A stretch of DNA of 64,000 nt, taken from the NCBI GenBank assembly GCA_029224185.1, contig CM055191.1, positions 14,230,688 through 14,294,687 of the forward strand. The letters are read 5' to 3'. How positions within the stretch are numbered: the stretch's first letter is position 1; the number at the start of each line of letters is the position of its first letter. This stretch comes from Karalla daura (lineage: Eukaryota > Chordata > Actinopteri > Chaetodontiformes > Leiognathidae). Positions 1 through 11,187 of this stretch are shown piece by piece. The notes below the pieces were generated by a model. It did not search any database. It was not told the DNA's origin and worked only from the letters and a program-made list of their open reading frames with translations. A program made the position numbers and the translations under genes.

Positions 1-1118
1 GCCACATTCCAGATAGTGAGGGTTCACTGTGGGTCTCACTCCACCTAGTGGTTCCACAGCAAGAGACAACCCAGCAGCAGCTGCGAATAAGCGACACAGA
101 TCTCTGCTTTATTGTTATGAATACTGTAATAGAAAATATCTCTCTCAGTACAGAGTGCAATATAATTCCACGTCGTTCAATCGTTCAGACTGTGCAAGAA
201 ACCTCAAATTCTTTAAAACCACACACATCATTCAAACCAGTATGAAGTTGTGACTTAGAAGTGTGTATGGTTTTAATGTCTGTGTTTTATAATGTGTTTT
301 ATAATTTTATGTATGTTTTTATTGCATTATTGTTCTTACACTGTAACGCTGTTTGCCTTTCAAATATAAAGTGCAATATAAAAATATATATTTTTTTTTT
401 TCATTATTATTATTATTATTATTAGTAGTAGTAGTAGTAGGCTACTAATAGTAGTAGTATTGTTTACACATTACACCATTGCTGTTGCCATCGTTAGCAT
501 CATCATCAGTCTTTTTTCACGTTTTTTTTGTATCACCGATAAATGTTACATCAATGTAGAAAAAAAATCTTAAATCAGCACTGGCTGGTTCTGATATAAT
601 GCTATTCTGGTTTTCAGGATTGCTAAAAGCACTTAAATGGATTCACACATTGGCATGGTGTTGCAGAGACTATTCTACACTGTCCAGCTGCTGCACCATA
701 ATTTCTAACCATCCACATACATTGGCACACCAATGACAGAGAATTAGGGGCAATTTTGCATTCAATATCTTTTATGGATTATCTGACTTGCAGTAGCCCT
801 GGATTGAGCCACCGCTCAATGGACGACTGCACTGCCCCTGAGTTACAGTTGCCCCCCAAGTTGTAAAACCACACCTTCAACTTCCTGTTTCTCACTTCAG
901 TACAGATGAGCAAGAGGAAACTCACCAATGTCAAATTCTTGTGCATGTTGCAAAAGCGCAGCAAAGTCCTTAGCCTCTTCTGGATCCCATTCACAGTGAG
1001 TAATCTTTATGCTGAATTTATGTAGAAAATAGCAGAATACAGGTAGAGCTTTGTGCTGCTGCTGTTTATCCAAACTCATTCTTCAGGACTGTGTTGAACT
1101 CTGAATTTTCATCATCAG
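1..1118. other. Intergenic sequence upstream of the first Ig gene
   Basis: No convincing coding exon is visible here. There is an AT-rich stretch with a trinucleotide microsatellite of ATT then AGT units at about 401-440. The short open frames on either strand have no splice-compatible neighbours and no recognisable protein motif. The last 100 bases probably hold the promoter and 5' UTR of the receptor that starts at 1119. Confidence 0.5.
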
Positions 1119-2772
1119 ATGAAGCTGCTTGTTGTCTTTGATCTGAATCTCCTGTTGGTACTGGCCTCTAAGTCAAATGGTGGGTGCATTATTAGGTTAA
1201 TGTCTTAACTTTTCTTTTTATCTCATAAATTATGAACTTTAAAATAATGGAAATCTCTTTTGGTTCTGAACACAGGTGAAAAGTGGGGCTTTGAAGTGAA
1301 AGAGAAAAAATTATATGCAACGGTAGGCTCAAATGTGAGCATATCGTGCAAATTTACCCCAGCAAATGGGATCAAGTTTGGCGTCTTCTGGAAACAAAAT
1401 GGGACAGAAAAAATTGCGATAAATGATTATGACAAAAATCCTTTCATTTATCACCCAAATGTCTCATACGTGCTAACCAAGTACCAAGGAAAGACCACGC
1501 TCATTGGAGATAAAGCCAAGGGAAACTGCTCTCTCCTCATCTCGGATGTCCGGGAGGATATTCAAGACATTTATGTGAGACTGACCTGGGACAATGACCA
1601 GTACAGTTATCTAAATCACACTGTCTCCGTTCTGGTTAATGGGACTGGTAAGAATTGCAATAAAACAGTTGAAAATAGAATCCTTGTTTCAGTAAAGGGA
1701 AATTGAATAACCACTTTGTTGTGTTTCTTCCACATGGCTCAATTTGAACATCAAAAAAACTAACAGGTATCATCTAGTTTTCACCTATGAATTTGTTTCT
1801 ATTACTCTCAATTTTCTTGTGTTATTTCCACAACTGTTTCCCCAAAGTCTAAATTGAACTATGATGACTTTTTTCTCACATATCTCATACTGTATGTGCC
1901 CTGAACAAGCTGAGGGTCAACAAATGACATCTGCACAGTTTGTAATGCATCATGAGTTCATGTTATCGGAAAAGTTTTGTAAATGTCTCCACAGTGAAAG
2001 AAAACTCCAACGATAGCTTATTTCTGCCTCTGGCCATTTCTCTACCAATTGCTGCACTTCTGATCATCATTTCTGTCACTGGAATTGTCCTTTTTATAAA
2101 GCGTAAAAGGTAACTTCACCATGTGCTCATTTGAAAATTGAGCAGATATCTTGAAAGTCTGGTGACATAGAGAACAAGAAATAAGACACAATTTACATTT
2201 GATTCACAATTATTTCTGGCAACCTACTTTCATAGGTCCAGCCCTGTGAACCGGGAGGGCTCTCAATATTATGCCAACTTTAGGAGAGCATCATCAAACC
2301 AAGCAAACAGGTTTGTTCTTTGATTTTTTTTTTTTTTTTGAGTAAACATATACACGTTACTGGATGTAATTACAGCACAACACATTACGCCATATTTCTG
2401 ATAACATTTCAAACGTGTTTCTTTTTCTCTTTTTAGAGAAGCATCTTTGAAAAACCAAGACAAATGGAAGGCCACTGATGATCCTATTTACATCAACGTT
2501 GAGGTACTGTACCTCCAGTCTGTTCTGGACCTGATACATATACGTGTTTTCTTTTCCCTCCATGTGAAGTAGTCCCAAGGCAGATTTTTAACAAATGTTT
2601 GTAGACCATTGGTATGGCAGGAACCACTGTCACCTACCCGCACATGTATACAAGATAGCTGGGTATCTATAAAGTAACAAATCTTCTGTCTTTATAGGTC
2701 CGTCCTGCTCAGATGGATCGAAGTATGGATGACCGAGACAATATATACGCAAATGTGGATTATTCAAAATAG
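1119..2772 (+). CDS. Siglec-like receptor with a single V-set domain
   Basis: Six exons join in frame (1119-1179, 1276-1647, 1995-2109, 2236-2310, 2437-2503, 2698-2772) to give 254 residues. Exon 1 is a signal peptide starting MKLLVVFD. Exon 2 is one V-set domain with Cys45 and Cys105 (GNCSLLI) and no F-strand cysteine, which is the Siglec-type intersheet pattern. Arg122 in YVRLTW sits where Siglecs place the sialic-acid-binding arginine. Exon 3 has a short stalk and a transmembrane helix without charged residues, followed by KRKR. The tail has three YxN motifs (YANF, YINV, YANV) of the Grb2-SH2 type; none fits the ITIM consensus because position -2 is Gln, Pro or Asn. The interdomain cysteine of the multi-domain neighbours is absent, as expected for a one-domain receptor. 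Sialic-acid binding is inferred. Confidence 0.8.
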
Positions 2773-3134
2773 CAGGAAAGACGCATCAACTTCAGCTTTA
2801 AGCTACACGCACACACACTTCTTAAACCCTCATCAACAGTTTTTTGTAACGGTCATGATAGGACTTCTGTTTTCTTTGGAATGTGTCTTTCATGCTAATG
2901 ACTGGGGAGGGACTACTCACAGACTGTGCAACTTGGCACTGAACTTTAAGGGCCTCCATTCTTTCTTAATATTTGTCAATTGATTTCCTGTGTCATATGT
3001 CCTGGAGCTGAAACTTCTGTTTTCTTATTCTGGTGCAGCTTCTGTTTAAGCTTCAAGTTGTTGTTTAATGTTCTTGTCTGAGATGTTGACAGAAAATAAT
3101 AACCAAACTCTCCTGTAGTGTGTGTGTGTATGTA

Positions 3135-3171
<37 letters not shown>

Positions 3172-3173
3172 GT

Positions 3174-3263
<90 letters not shown>

Positions 3264-4458
3264 TAATACACTATGAACAAAGTAGGCCAGTGAGAGTTTC
3301 CTCAGGGGAGAGACTTCTTTGACCTTGGTTGTTTCAGTGTACTGCATACTTGGCACAGACTTCATCATAACTGTGAGACTGTTGTCTCTCACACTGTTCA
3401 CAAGTGAGGATTTTGTCTGTTTCATGCATGTTTATGTTGCAGTTTCTCTCATATGATGCAATACACAACAATGTATCAATCCCCTTCAGCTTCATCTCAG
3501 TTCCCAAGAAATGTATGTTACAACCAAAATACCAGTAATTCAGCAGACATTTTGCATGGTTAGTAAAAAGTTACAAGCTAAAGTTTGGAGAGTATTTCAA
3601 TAAACAACTTCTTGTTTGTCCTTATGCAACTTATCTTGAATTCCTACACTGGCTCAGCAAGTGTTGTGACATTGTTTATTCCATCCATTCTTCCATCCAG
3701 ATCTCCAGTCTATGACATCGCCCACAGACCTGTTGAGACAGGTTTCATACAAAAGCCAATTCATAGTGCTATAAAGAGGCAGAGAAATTCATCAGAAATA
3801 TTCAAATATTGAAATTACATTGCACAATGTAAAATTGTACTAAAAAACAAATAATGCACTTTAAAATTAATAAAACAAGCAGATAGAAAGTAGTAAAGTG
3901 AAAGTAAATGGTTGAAATTGACAGTGGGAAAGCTGATGTAAAAAAAAAAAGGTTTCAGCCTTCAGTAGTTGATTGTTTATGCACACCTCAGGAAGGTTTT
4001 TCCACAGGTGAGAAACATAGAAGCTAAATGCAGCTCCACACCACTTGGTCCTGACCCTGGGATATCCCTGCAAAAAGAATGCAGTCAAATGCCCTTTTCA
4101 ACTTTGTGAAGTCCCCCCTCATGAGAGATGCAGCTGAACTTGTGTCTCTGCTTTCAGTAGGAGCACAGATAACACATTAAATGGCAACAATTCCCAAGTC
4201 CTTGACCTGTGCTGTGGCTGAGCAGCGATGAGCTCATGCTTTTGAGCTCAACAGCATGTGATACACTTGTGAAGCATGACTATAAAAGTGACATCCAGGA
4301 ACAAGGCACAATGCTCATCAGCTCTGCAAGTAAGGTGACTGATTCAGCTGTCAAGAAACTCAGAGGTGAGTGGATGTTTTTGTGTTTGTGCAACAGATAT
4401 GAAGTTTGCTTTTGATCACACTTCTTTCACACTGCTTTTGATCTCCTCCTTATCAGGG
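2773..4458. other. 3' UTR and intergenic sequence with a long TG microsatellite
   Basis: After the stop codon this stretch holds a long TG/TATG repeat at about 3117-3258 and AT-rich sequence with candidate AATAAA signals (for example near 3599). Around 4310-4365 lies a possible 5' untranslated exon of the next gene, ending in a GTGAGT donor. The poly-Cys/Val or poly-His/Thr frames over the repeat are artefacts of the microsatellite. Confidence 0.5.
3117..3258. repeat. (TG)n microsatellite with TATG interruptions
   Basis: About 140 bases of TG dinucleotides interrupted by TATG units, directly visible. It lies downstream of the single-V receptor gene and is likely polymorphic in length. Confidence 0.95.
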
Positions 4459-5315
4459 ATGCAGCTCAATTTGTGCCTTTGCTTTCTGCTACTACAAGGT
4501 GAGTCTCACATTAAAAGACCAAATGGAGGACAGTATTTCATCATCAACTAATGATCCATTGGTCTGTCTTATTTTCAGCAGTCTGCTATGTGCAGTGTTC
4601 GACAGACCAATGGACAGCGAACATACCTAGAAGTCTTCCTGCCCTGCAGGGCTCCTGCGTGGTCATCCCTTGCACCTACACGTATCCCAAGCCCAAATCT
4701 GGCCAGATCCTGAACAGATGGAGGGGATTCTGGAAGTTAGGGAAAAAAATCATCTCGACCAATCTCCCCAAATGGAAAGTGCCTCTGGAATTCAAAAGGC
4801 GAACCCAGTTTTTGGGAGAGCTGCGTACACGCAACTGCACCATGCTGCTGGACGGTGTGAGGCAGACGGATGTTGGTCCTTTCTACTTCAGGATTGAAAT
4901 GCCCCAGTACAAGAGCTTCACCTACTCAGAAAATACTGTGTACATTGATGTTATGCGTGAGTATTGCGGCGATTATTTTGATAATTTCTGGCAACATTTT
5001 ATCCACTAACTTATGTTTGTATGGTTCCACTCTGCAGGAGTCCCAGAGCCTCCGTCTCTCGACATCGAGATCGATGATAAGGTGAGGGCCTCTTGCTCTG
5101 TGTCTCACACCTGCCCATCTATGCCCCCGCAATTCTTCTGGAGCCGCACTGGAGTCATCACCCATCGATCTAAGAGGCTGAGTAACGGAGTGTGGCAGAG
5201 CATGTCTGTCCTGACCTTCAATCCTCGACCCCGTGATTTCAACATGCCTTTGAACTGCACAGTTGTGCACAGAGGAAGAAAGCAGGCGACAAACTCCACA
5301 ATTCTCAGAATATGA
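4459..5315 (+). CDS. Two-domain Siglec-like protein without transmembrane segment
   Basis: Three exons (4459-4498, 4579-4956, 5038-5315) give 231 residues. Exon 1 is a signal peptide (MQLNLCLCFLLLQ). Exon 2 is a V-set domain with the motifs GSCVVIPC, RNCTMLL and GPFYFRIE; the arginine of FRIE is the predicted sialic-acid contact. Exon 3 is a C2-set domain with CSVSHTCPS and LNCTVV, typical of Siglec domain 2 and suited to the V-C2 interdomain disulfide. In the neighbours this exon ends at a donor leading to the membrane exon. Here the frame ends in TILRI then TGA, with no donor before the stop. An AATAAA lies at 5584-5589. The product should be secreted, either a decoy or soluble receptor or a truncated relic. 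Every canonical residue is kept, which argues against long decay. Confidence 0.78.
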
Positions 5316-5583
5316 TGTGAATCACCAAGGAGCTTAAGATAGCCCTCAGCTGATTTGTTGTTAATTGTTTGTTAGGATAAGTACATAGAGAAGCATAATC
5401 GGCCAGTGTAGAAATCCAGAATGAAAGAAATGCCTCTTTTACTCTTATGTTATTCACCTCTGTATCTCAATGGAGAGTTTTTTGATTAAGACTTCTGTTT
5501 GTAGTTCAATGCTTTCGTTAAATCTTTCTTACATTCACTTTAATGGACATTCTCAGCAAAGATTAGTCATACATAGGCCCTGT

Positions 5584-5589
5584 AATAAA
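5584..5589 (+). terminator. Candidate poly(A) signal of the soluble Siglec-like gene
   Basis: AATAAA about 270 bases after the stop codon. It fits the idea that the two-domain transcript ends here rather than continuing to a lost membrane exon. Confidence 0.5.
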
Positions 5590-6398
5590 TCCTTCCTCCG
5601 TAACATTAGTGATTTGTCTTTTTGTGAACTTTTATAGACTAGTAATTTCAGAGGATATAACTTGCTGCTGTATTGCATTGTTACAGGCATTTCATTGCTG
5701 AAAATGTCATGGACAAAATACACAATTAATGTTGAATCTAATTAAAAAGTAAAACACAGACTTCTCTGCTCATTGTGCACCAATGCACGACCAGGCCATC
5801 AAGGTCTGCGCAGATTCACAGAATGCATTCAGGGCCCTCTTTTTATTATCTGTCTGCTTTGTGAGAAGGTGTATGGGTGTGACAAAAGTCTATCAGACCA
5901 GCTATGTTCCATTTGTTACTTGTTCATCAGCAGCATGACAAGTATATTCTTAGTTCTGACTCCGATAAAGAGGAAGTTCAAACACTGGACACACTGGATT
6001 AATATTTCTGCAATTGGCGTTGCGACTGAGTTTCCGATTCTGTATGAAAGTGGCATTGCAACACACCCTATTATTTCCCTATTATTTATTGTAAATTAAG
6101 CTGATTTTTACATGACACATTGATCAGACAAGCAGGCAGAAGAAGTCTGGATGACAGACACAACAACTGCAAACACTGCTACAGAAGACAGCATATTAAC
6201 AACATGTTTTCTCAAAACTTTCTTGTCCCAAACCAGGTAAACGATGCCAACTCCAGCTGCTCTTCAGGTAATTTCATCAGCCTTACATATTGGCATATAT
6301 TGCATCTGCATCACTCCTGTCGAACTACAAAAGAAAGTATTCAACATTTTTTCTTCCAAACATGGAAATAACTGGTTTTGAAAAGAAAACGAACGTAC
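5590..6398. other. Intergenic and 3' region of the minus-strand receptor
   Basis: From about 6030 onward this sequence is repeated near 12790-13168, at the 3' ends of the two minus-strand receptors. A minus-strand AATAAA near 6087 has a counterpart near 12858, so this should contain each gene's last exon and 3' UTR. I could not settle the last exon: the same acceptor (after CCTGAAGAGCAG on the minus strand) gives LELASFTWFGTRKF then stop in one copy and a longer unrelated tail in the other. Confidence 0.45.
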
Positions 6399-7782
6399 CT
6401 CAACATTGCTATATATCGGATCGTTGTTATAAATGCTATAACCTTGTGCGTCATCATCATAATTCTCTTTTCTAGGAACAGATTGCGCAAAACACATTGG
6501 TCAAAAAGGTGAAGGAACTTCAGCTCAAAATCAAGTATTGAATGACTGATACCTTTTTGTAACAGCATAGTGGGGGAGGTCCAAATCTCTCCCGTTCCTT
6601 GTAGGCTCGATGAGGGCTGTAGGGGTGTCTCTTGATCTCCCCCTACTGGTGGAAAAACATATTTTATTTTTATTGTAACCAAGGTCAAAACTAATTACAC
6701 ACAGACAGTATGAACAAATAAATCCACATGAATACTACTCATTCTGATGCCTGTTTTCATTGTGCACAGGATATTTTACAGCTGAGGTAAAAATAATTTA
6801 AAAAGAATAACTTTTTCTGCCTTTTCAGTGACAATGAACTTACCATTTTTTGACAAGCACCCCTGCCATTACAAGCATCACCAAAGACCCGCCTGCACCA
6901 ATGGCAATGAAAATGTAAAGACTTGGGATCTTACCTGTCAAAAGAGAATTTTTCTCATGTAAGATTCATGCAAGCAATCTGCAGATATCACACGACTGTC
7001 ATGACTGTCATAAAAATGTGCTTACTGCTGGATATTGAGAGTGTGACATTAGTCTGGCCCTGTGTGTTGCTTGCCAGACAAATGACAGAGCTGTAAGATC
7101 CCAACTTTGCAAGCAGAGTCCCAGTGGTGAGGACACCTTGATTCTCTACCGTGGTGTTTGGCAGGACTCCATCAGAGAACATGAAGTGAATGTCGCTTGG
7201 AGGCCTGGACTCCACAGTGCACACACACTGTATCAAATCTGCATTTGAGGAGCAGGACGAAGCAGGCCTTACCTCAGGGGCATCTGTGAGTGTCAAGATG
7301 ATAGATATTGTGATTAGTTTCCAGGAGGAGAACAGAGTACCATTCTGTGTGCAGTTTTTCTCTAAGTGCTCTGGTTTCCCCGCTCAATTATTTCATAATG
7401 CAGTAATGTCTGCTCCATACCATATTACTGTAAGTATAAACATACCTAAGAAATAAACAATTTTGATGTATCTAATCTAATTTTGATATATTTGATTGAT
7501 ATCATTTCACATGTCTTAAGTGAATAAGTAAAATAATTTATGTAACTAATGTAGTAACTTAAAAGTTGTTCATTAATAAATTGATCAATGAATTAATTCA
7601 GCTGTGTTTGTGTAGGAAATATATTTAACAAATAAAAAATTACAAAACCTGAGGTAATGAATGATTTAATTGAGTTTTAAAGTTTTTTTTGCATTTTATC
7701 TGAAAAAATTTGGAAAAACTGTAGAAGTATGTTTAAATGTTGGGACACAGACACTTACAGACACAGTGCTGCTTCAGCTGAC

Positions 7783-7850
<68 letters not shown>

Positions 7851-8184
7851 TTGCCATGGCTACCCGACTGGATAACTAATCACTGGATCTTTGAAAAATG
7901 ATGAAAAATTGTAAAACTTATCAGCATGTTGAAAACAACACAAACAAAAAAACTATGTTTCTGTTTCAGGGTTTAAATAAGTTTCTACATCAAAGTAAGG
8001 CTGTGCACCTGATCATTGTTTGAAGGCTAAAAGTGTGGGCTTTTACACTAAACTCATTCACTCTTATGGAGAAAAAATGGAGGTGGGGCTTCAGGAACAC
8101 ACCGATGTGATTTGGTGGCTGTACTAGGTATACAAAGGATACTGTTGTGAGTTGAACTCTAAAAGTTCATGTCTGCTCACATTA

Positions 8185-8247
<63 letters not shown>

Positions 8248-9867
8248 TCGCACACTCACACGCCTGTCTGTATGTCAGGGCAGCCTGGCAGAATTTCACA
8301 GTCCTGTGTCTCTCCATTGCCTTCTCTCCTTCTCGTCATTATGGGGGCATCCATGACTTCAGTTTCCTTGTCTGTCTCTGTGTTGGCATACGTCTTACTC
8401 ATGGATGTATTATAATACATCCATGACTCACTGCGCTCTTGTCTGTTTTTTTTTTTTCACTACACATGACAAAGGAGCACAATGGATCACGAGCAGGCGG
8501 AAACGACTATCGTCTGCAGTTTTAAGCCCAAGTTTTTGAGAAAGAGTAAGAGTGAGGTTTTTCCATATCATTACATGTCTGCAGTAATACCACAGTCTGT
8601 GGGTAATACTGAGACACTTTTATTATCATTGCATTTCAATACTACTAATACTGTTACAGCTCTACCATGTATGCAACACTGTATATATATTTTTAATACA
8701 TATACAGTATTATCCAGTACTTAATACATTACAAACTTACATTGTACTTTGAGGACCTTGCTTGCTTTGTCATGCTGCCCTCCCTTGTATGTTACGTTGC
8801 ATTGAAGAGACTTGTTGTGGTCAGCACTGCTGGGGTGAAAGGTCAGAGTAGATGTGGCCCTCCACTGGCCATTGTTCAGTTTCTGTGAGTGGAAATGTAC
8901 TGCTCCAGGGTGGCTCCAGCTGAAGTCTGGAGGTGAGGTCGGGCAGGAGTGAGATACGGAGCAGGAGGCAGACACAGTTTGACCTGCCACTGCTTCCTCT
9001 TTCACAGAGAGACTGATAGGATTTGGTTTGCCTGTAACAGAAAGTGACAGCATGATAGGCAAAAGCCAAAACAGAGAGGCTGCTGATCTGTAAGCGCCTT
9101 GGTTGGGAGAAAATCATTTCTTGTTTATTTGGGTGACACAGTGGTTGCATTTGCGGCGAGGTAGTCGATTTGTTATCTTCAACAAGTCCTACACCATCTA
9201 CTGTTTGTGTTCCGTTCTGGTTTTAAGTACAAAATAGAAAAAAAAAAGCTTTTTGGTTATGACAAAAAATGCCATTGACCTTTTCATCAGACATGTAAAA
9301 GAAGATCTTACAAGGTCTTACAACTTTGATATACAAAATAATACTGATATAATATATCCAGGGAAATATTACTTACTGATCTTTGTAATGGAGACTCGAT
9401 TCTTCTTGTAAGAATACTTTTCATAGCCTGTCATTTCGATCCGGAATACAAAAGGCCCTGTATCTCTTTCCTTGACAGGGTCGATCTTGAGGGAACAGTT
9501 CCTCTGTCTGGTATCTCCAAGTAGCTCTGTGCGTTTCCGATACTCTTGAATCATTTTAAGATTGTCTGGGTGATAGATGAGATGATTTGTCACATTCATC
9601 CACATCCCACTGTATTCAGTGATGGCCCCATCAGATTGCGGGTAGTCGAATGTGCAGGGGATCACCACACACGATCCCAGCAGACCTTCAACTGAGGATG
9701 GCACATCGATTGTCCAAGAAGAGCATTCCATTTGAAAAACTGTAAAAATAAACAAACAGATAAGAAAACAGCAAACTGACAGTAAAGTATTATAGTCTAG
9801 CGATTGTAATATATGTACCTTTCAAGTAAAGACATGCAAACAACAGAGCACACTCTAAAGCGCCCAT
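6399..9867 (-). CDS. Siglec-like receptor, tandem copy 1 (three Ig domains)
   Basis: Read on the minus strand: exons 9867-9819, 9739-9377, 9031-8741, 7283-7026, 6934-6844, 6645-6553 and 6471-6399, all in compatible phases, about 406 residues before an unresolved last exon. Domains: signal peptide (MGALECALLFACLY); V-set (GSCVVIPC, RNCSLKI, VFRIE with the Siglec arginine); C2-set (CSVSHSCPT, LQCNVTY); a membrane-proximal domain opening YAPEVRPASSC; a transmembrane helix (IFIAIGAGGSLVML) without charged residues; and a tail with YNN and DPIYSNVE. Compared with copy 2 it lacks one whole Ig exon between 8741 and 7283. The remaining exons still join in phase 1, so the shortened protein stays in frame. 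Likely an immune-cell sialic-acid receptor signalling through YxN motifs; this role is inferred. Confidence 0.75.
7782..7850. repeat. (TG)n microsatellite in receptor intron
   Basis: A TG dinucleotide run inside the intron where copy 2 has an additional Ig exon. Directly visible. Confidence 0.95.
8187..8247. repeat. Compound (TA)n(CA)n microsatellite in receptor intron
   Basis: A TA run followed at once by a CA run, inside the same large intron that has lost an Ig exon relative to the tandem copy. Such repeats are prone to slippage and rearrangement. Confidence 0.95.
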
Positions 9868-10911
9868 CTCACCCCCTCAGGCCCAGACCTGCAAATGAAA
9901 TGACAAATATGTTCAGTCCCGTGCTGTACCACTGTTATTTCCCCTGTGCGATGAAGTGTAGTTTCCATTCCATTTTTATATCACCACCCATCTACTATGT
10001 GTTCAGATGCTGTCTAATTCTACTGCAGAATTGTGAAGTGTTAATCATAGATCACAGGTTTTTACACTTTATTCGAACAACCCTGCTCTGTGCTGTGACA
10101 TTTGCTTTACATGTTTCAAATGATGACAGTTCATGAGCTGTTAAGTTCATTGTCATTCAAATTGTTTTTACCTTTTTTTGAATAAACTTGTCTTTATTTT
10201 TAGCTTTGTTAAAAAGTCTGCTCCTGCTTCCTGTTTCTTTTATTCAAGAGGTTGACTTATTCCATTACTAAGAACTTCTCCAATTGTATTTTTGGTATGT
10301 GTTGACCCTTCAGAGTAAGAGATTCAGAGAGATTCAGTTTAAATGGTGATCTTAATTGTTTCATTTACTTTTGACGATCGATACCTCCGTTACTGGGCCA
10401 TGCATGGCTATAATTTACATAGCAATGGATATCGTTTCTTTCAGTTGACGTGTGAGTTCCATGACTGTCCTTGTCCACCAAAAAGAATCAAAAGGACAAA
10501 TCAGGTTGGTGGTTGAATTTGTTTTTCCAAGAAGTTTACTTATTAAGTACAAGATGTGAATGATTCAAAGAAATAACTTTGACTGCCTTGAAGATGACAT
10601 GCTCGCATACAATGCAATGACAAAAACAAACACTTTACTGCAAGGTGAAACATTCACTGAACAGCAGAAATTGACTGAAAAGGAAATAAACAAATTAATT
10701 TTAATATATGAAAGTCACAAGTCCCATGTAAATCTTCAAAATATTCATCTCACTGTACCTCAAACTTTAAGGATACAAAGAAGCAAAGATAGATGTCGTT
10801 GGCTGAGTTGATGATCAGGACCTGAGTTGCAGCAGTGTTGAGCCAGTTAGAAGTGTGAGTCTCATGGATGACTTGTGGCATAGATTCGATTGTCCACTCT
10901 GAATTCAGCGC
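9868..10911. other. Spacer between receptor copy 1 and the MGNSAS gene
   Basis: Upstream region of the minus-strand receptor and downstream region of the MGNSAS gene. Blocks recur near 16460-17560, which places it within the tandem duplication. Short open frames are present but none has conserved motifs or splice context; I see no further gene. Confidence 0.5.
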
Positions 10912-11187
10912 TCATAGATCCTGATCTCCAACGTAACTAGGGTTCAACATTTGGCCCCCATTTGGATAAAAATAATCACTTTCTTGGGCAGCGAGGTCAG
11001 AGTAACGGATGCTGTGAGTGAGACGGAACTTTTTCACAGGGAAACTTTGTTTTCCTTTAACTTTCCAGACATCCTCTTCATGCTTTGCCAGGATGTCCTT
11101 CAGCTTGATAGTGTCCTCTTTCTGACGCCCCCAGGACAGCTTCTTGGGAGTAGGTGTGATGAAACCAGTAGATGCTGAGTTCCCCAT
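10912..11187 (-). CDS. MGNSAS small protein, copy 1 (possible myristoylated adaptor)
   Basis: A 91-residue frame, complete in one coding exon, beginning MGNSASTG (Gly2 and Ser6 fit an N-myristoylation signal) and ending YVGDQDL. I do not recognise the family. Visible motifs: a basic and helical middle part; IRYSDL at 60-65, which fits the ITIM consensus; Tyr74 in YPNG, a YxN motif; and NPSY at 82-85, an NPxY motif. There is no signal peptide or membrane helix, so it should be cytosolic and perhaps membrane-tethered by myristate. An acceptor (TTTCTCAG) precedes the start, and an upstream non-coding exon ending CACCAG then GTAA lies near 11300-11390 with a TATA-like TTTAAAAT. It is paired with the Siglec-like gene in both duplicated units, and its coding sequence is identical base for base to copy 2. 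A role next to the receptors is inference. Confidence 0.72.
   Translation of the reverse strand: MGNSASTGFITPTPKKLSWGRQKEDTIKLKDILAKHEEDVWKVKGKQSFPVKKFRLTHSIRYSDLAAQESDYFYPNGGQMLNPSYVGDQDL

Noticed and set aside
3122..3425. Open frames rich in Cys/Val or His/Thr across the TG/CA tract
   Set aside because: They are translations of a dinucleotide microsatellite with no splice context.
6120..6371. Plus-strand frame MIRQAGRRS and its near-repeat at 12891-13106, which has exon-like AG...GT ends
   Set aside because: The similarity is explained by the tandem duplication of the minus-strand receptor's 3' region; the frames differ between copies.
8152..8426. Frames with Tyr-Ile and His-Thr runs
   Set aside because: Microsatellite artefacts of the TA/CA tract.
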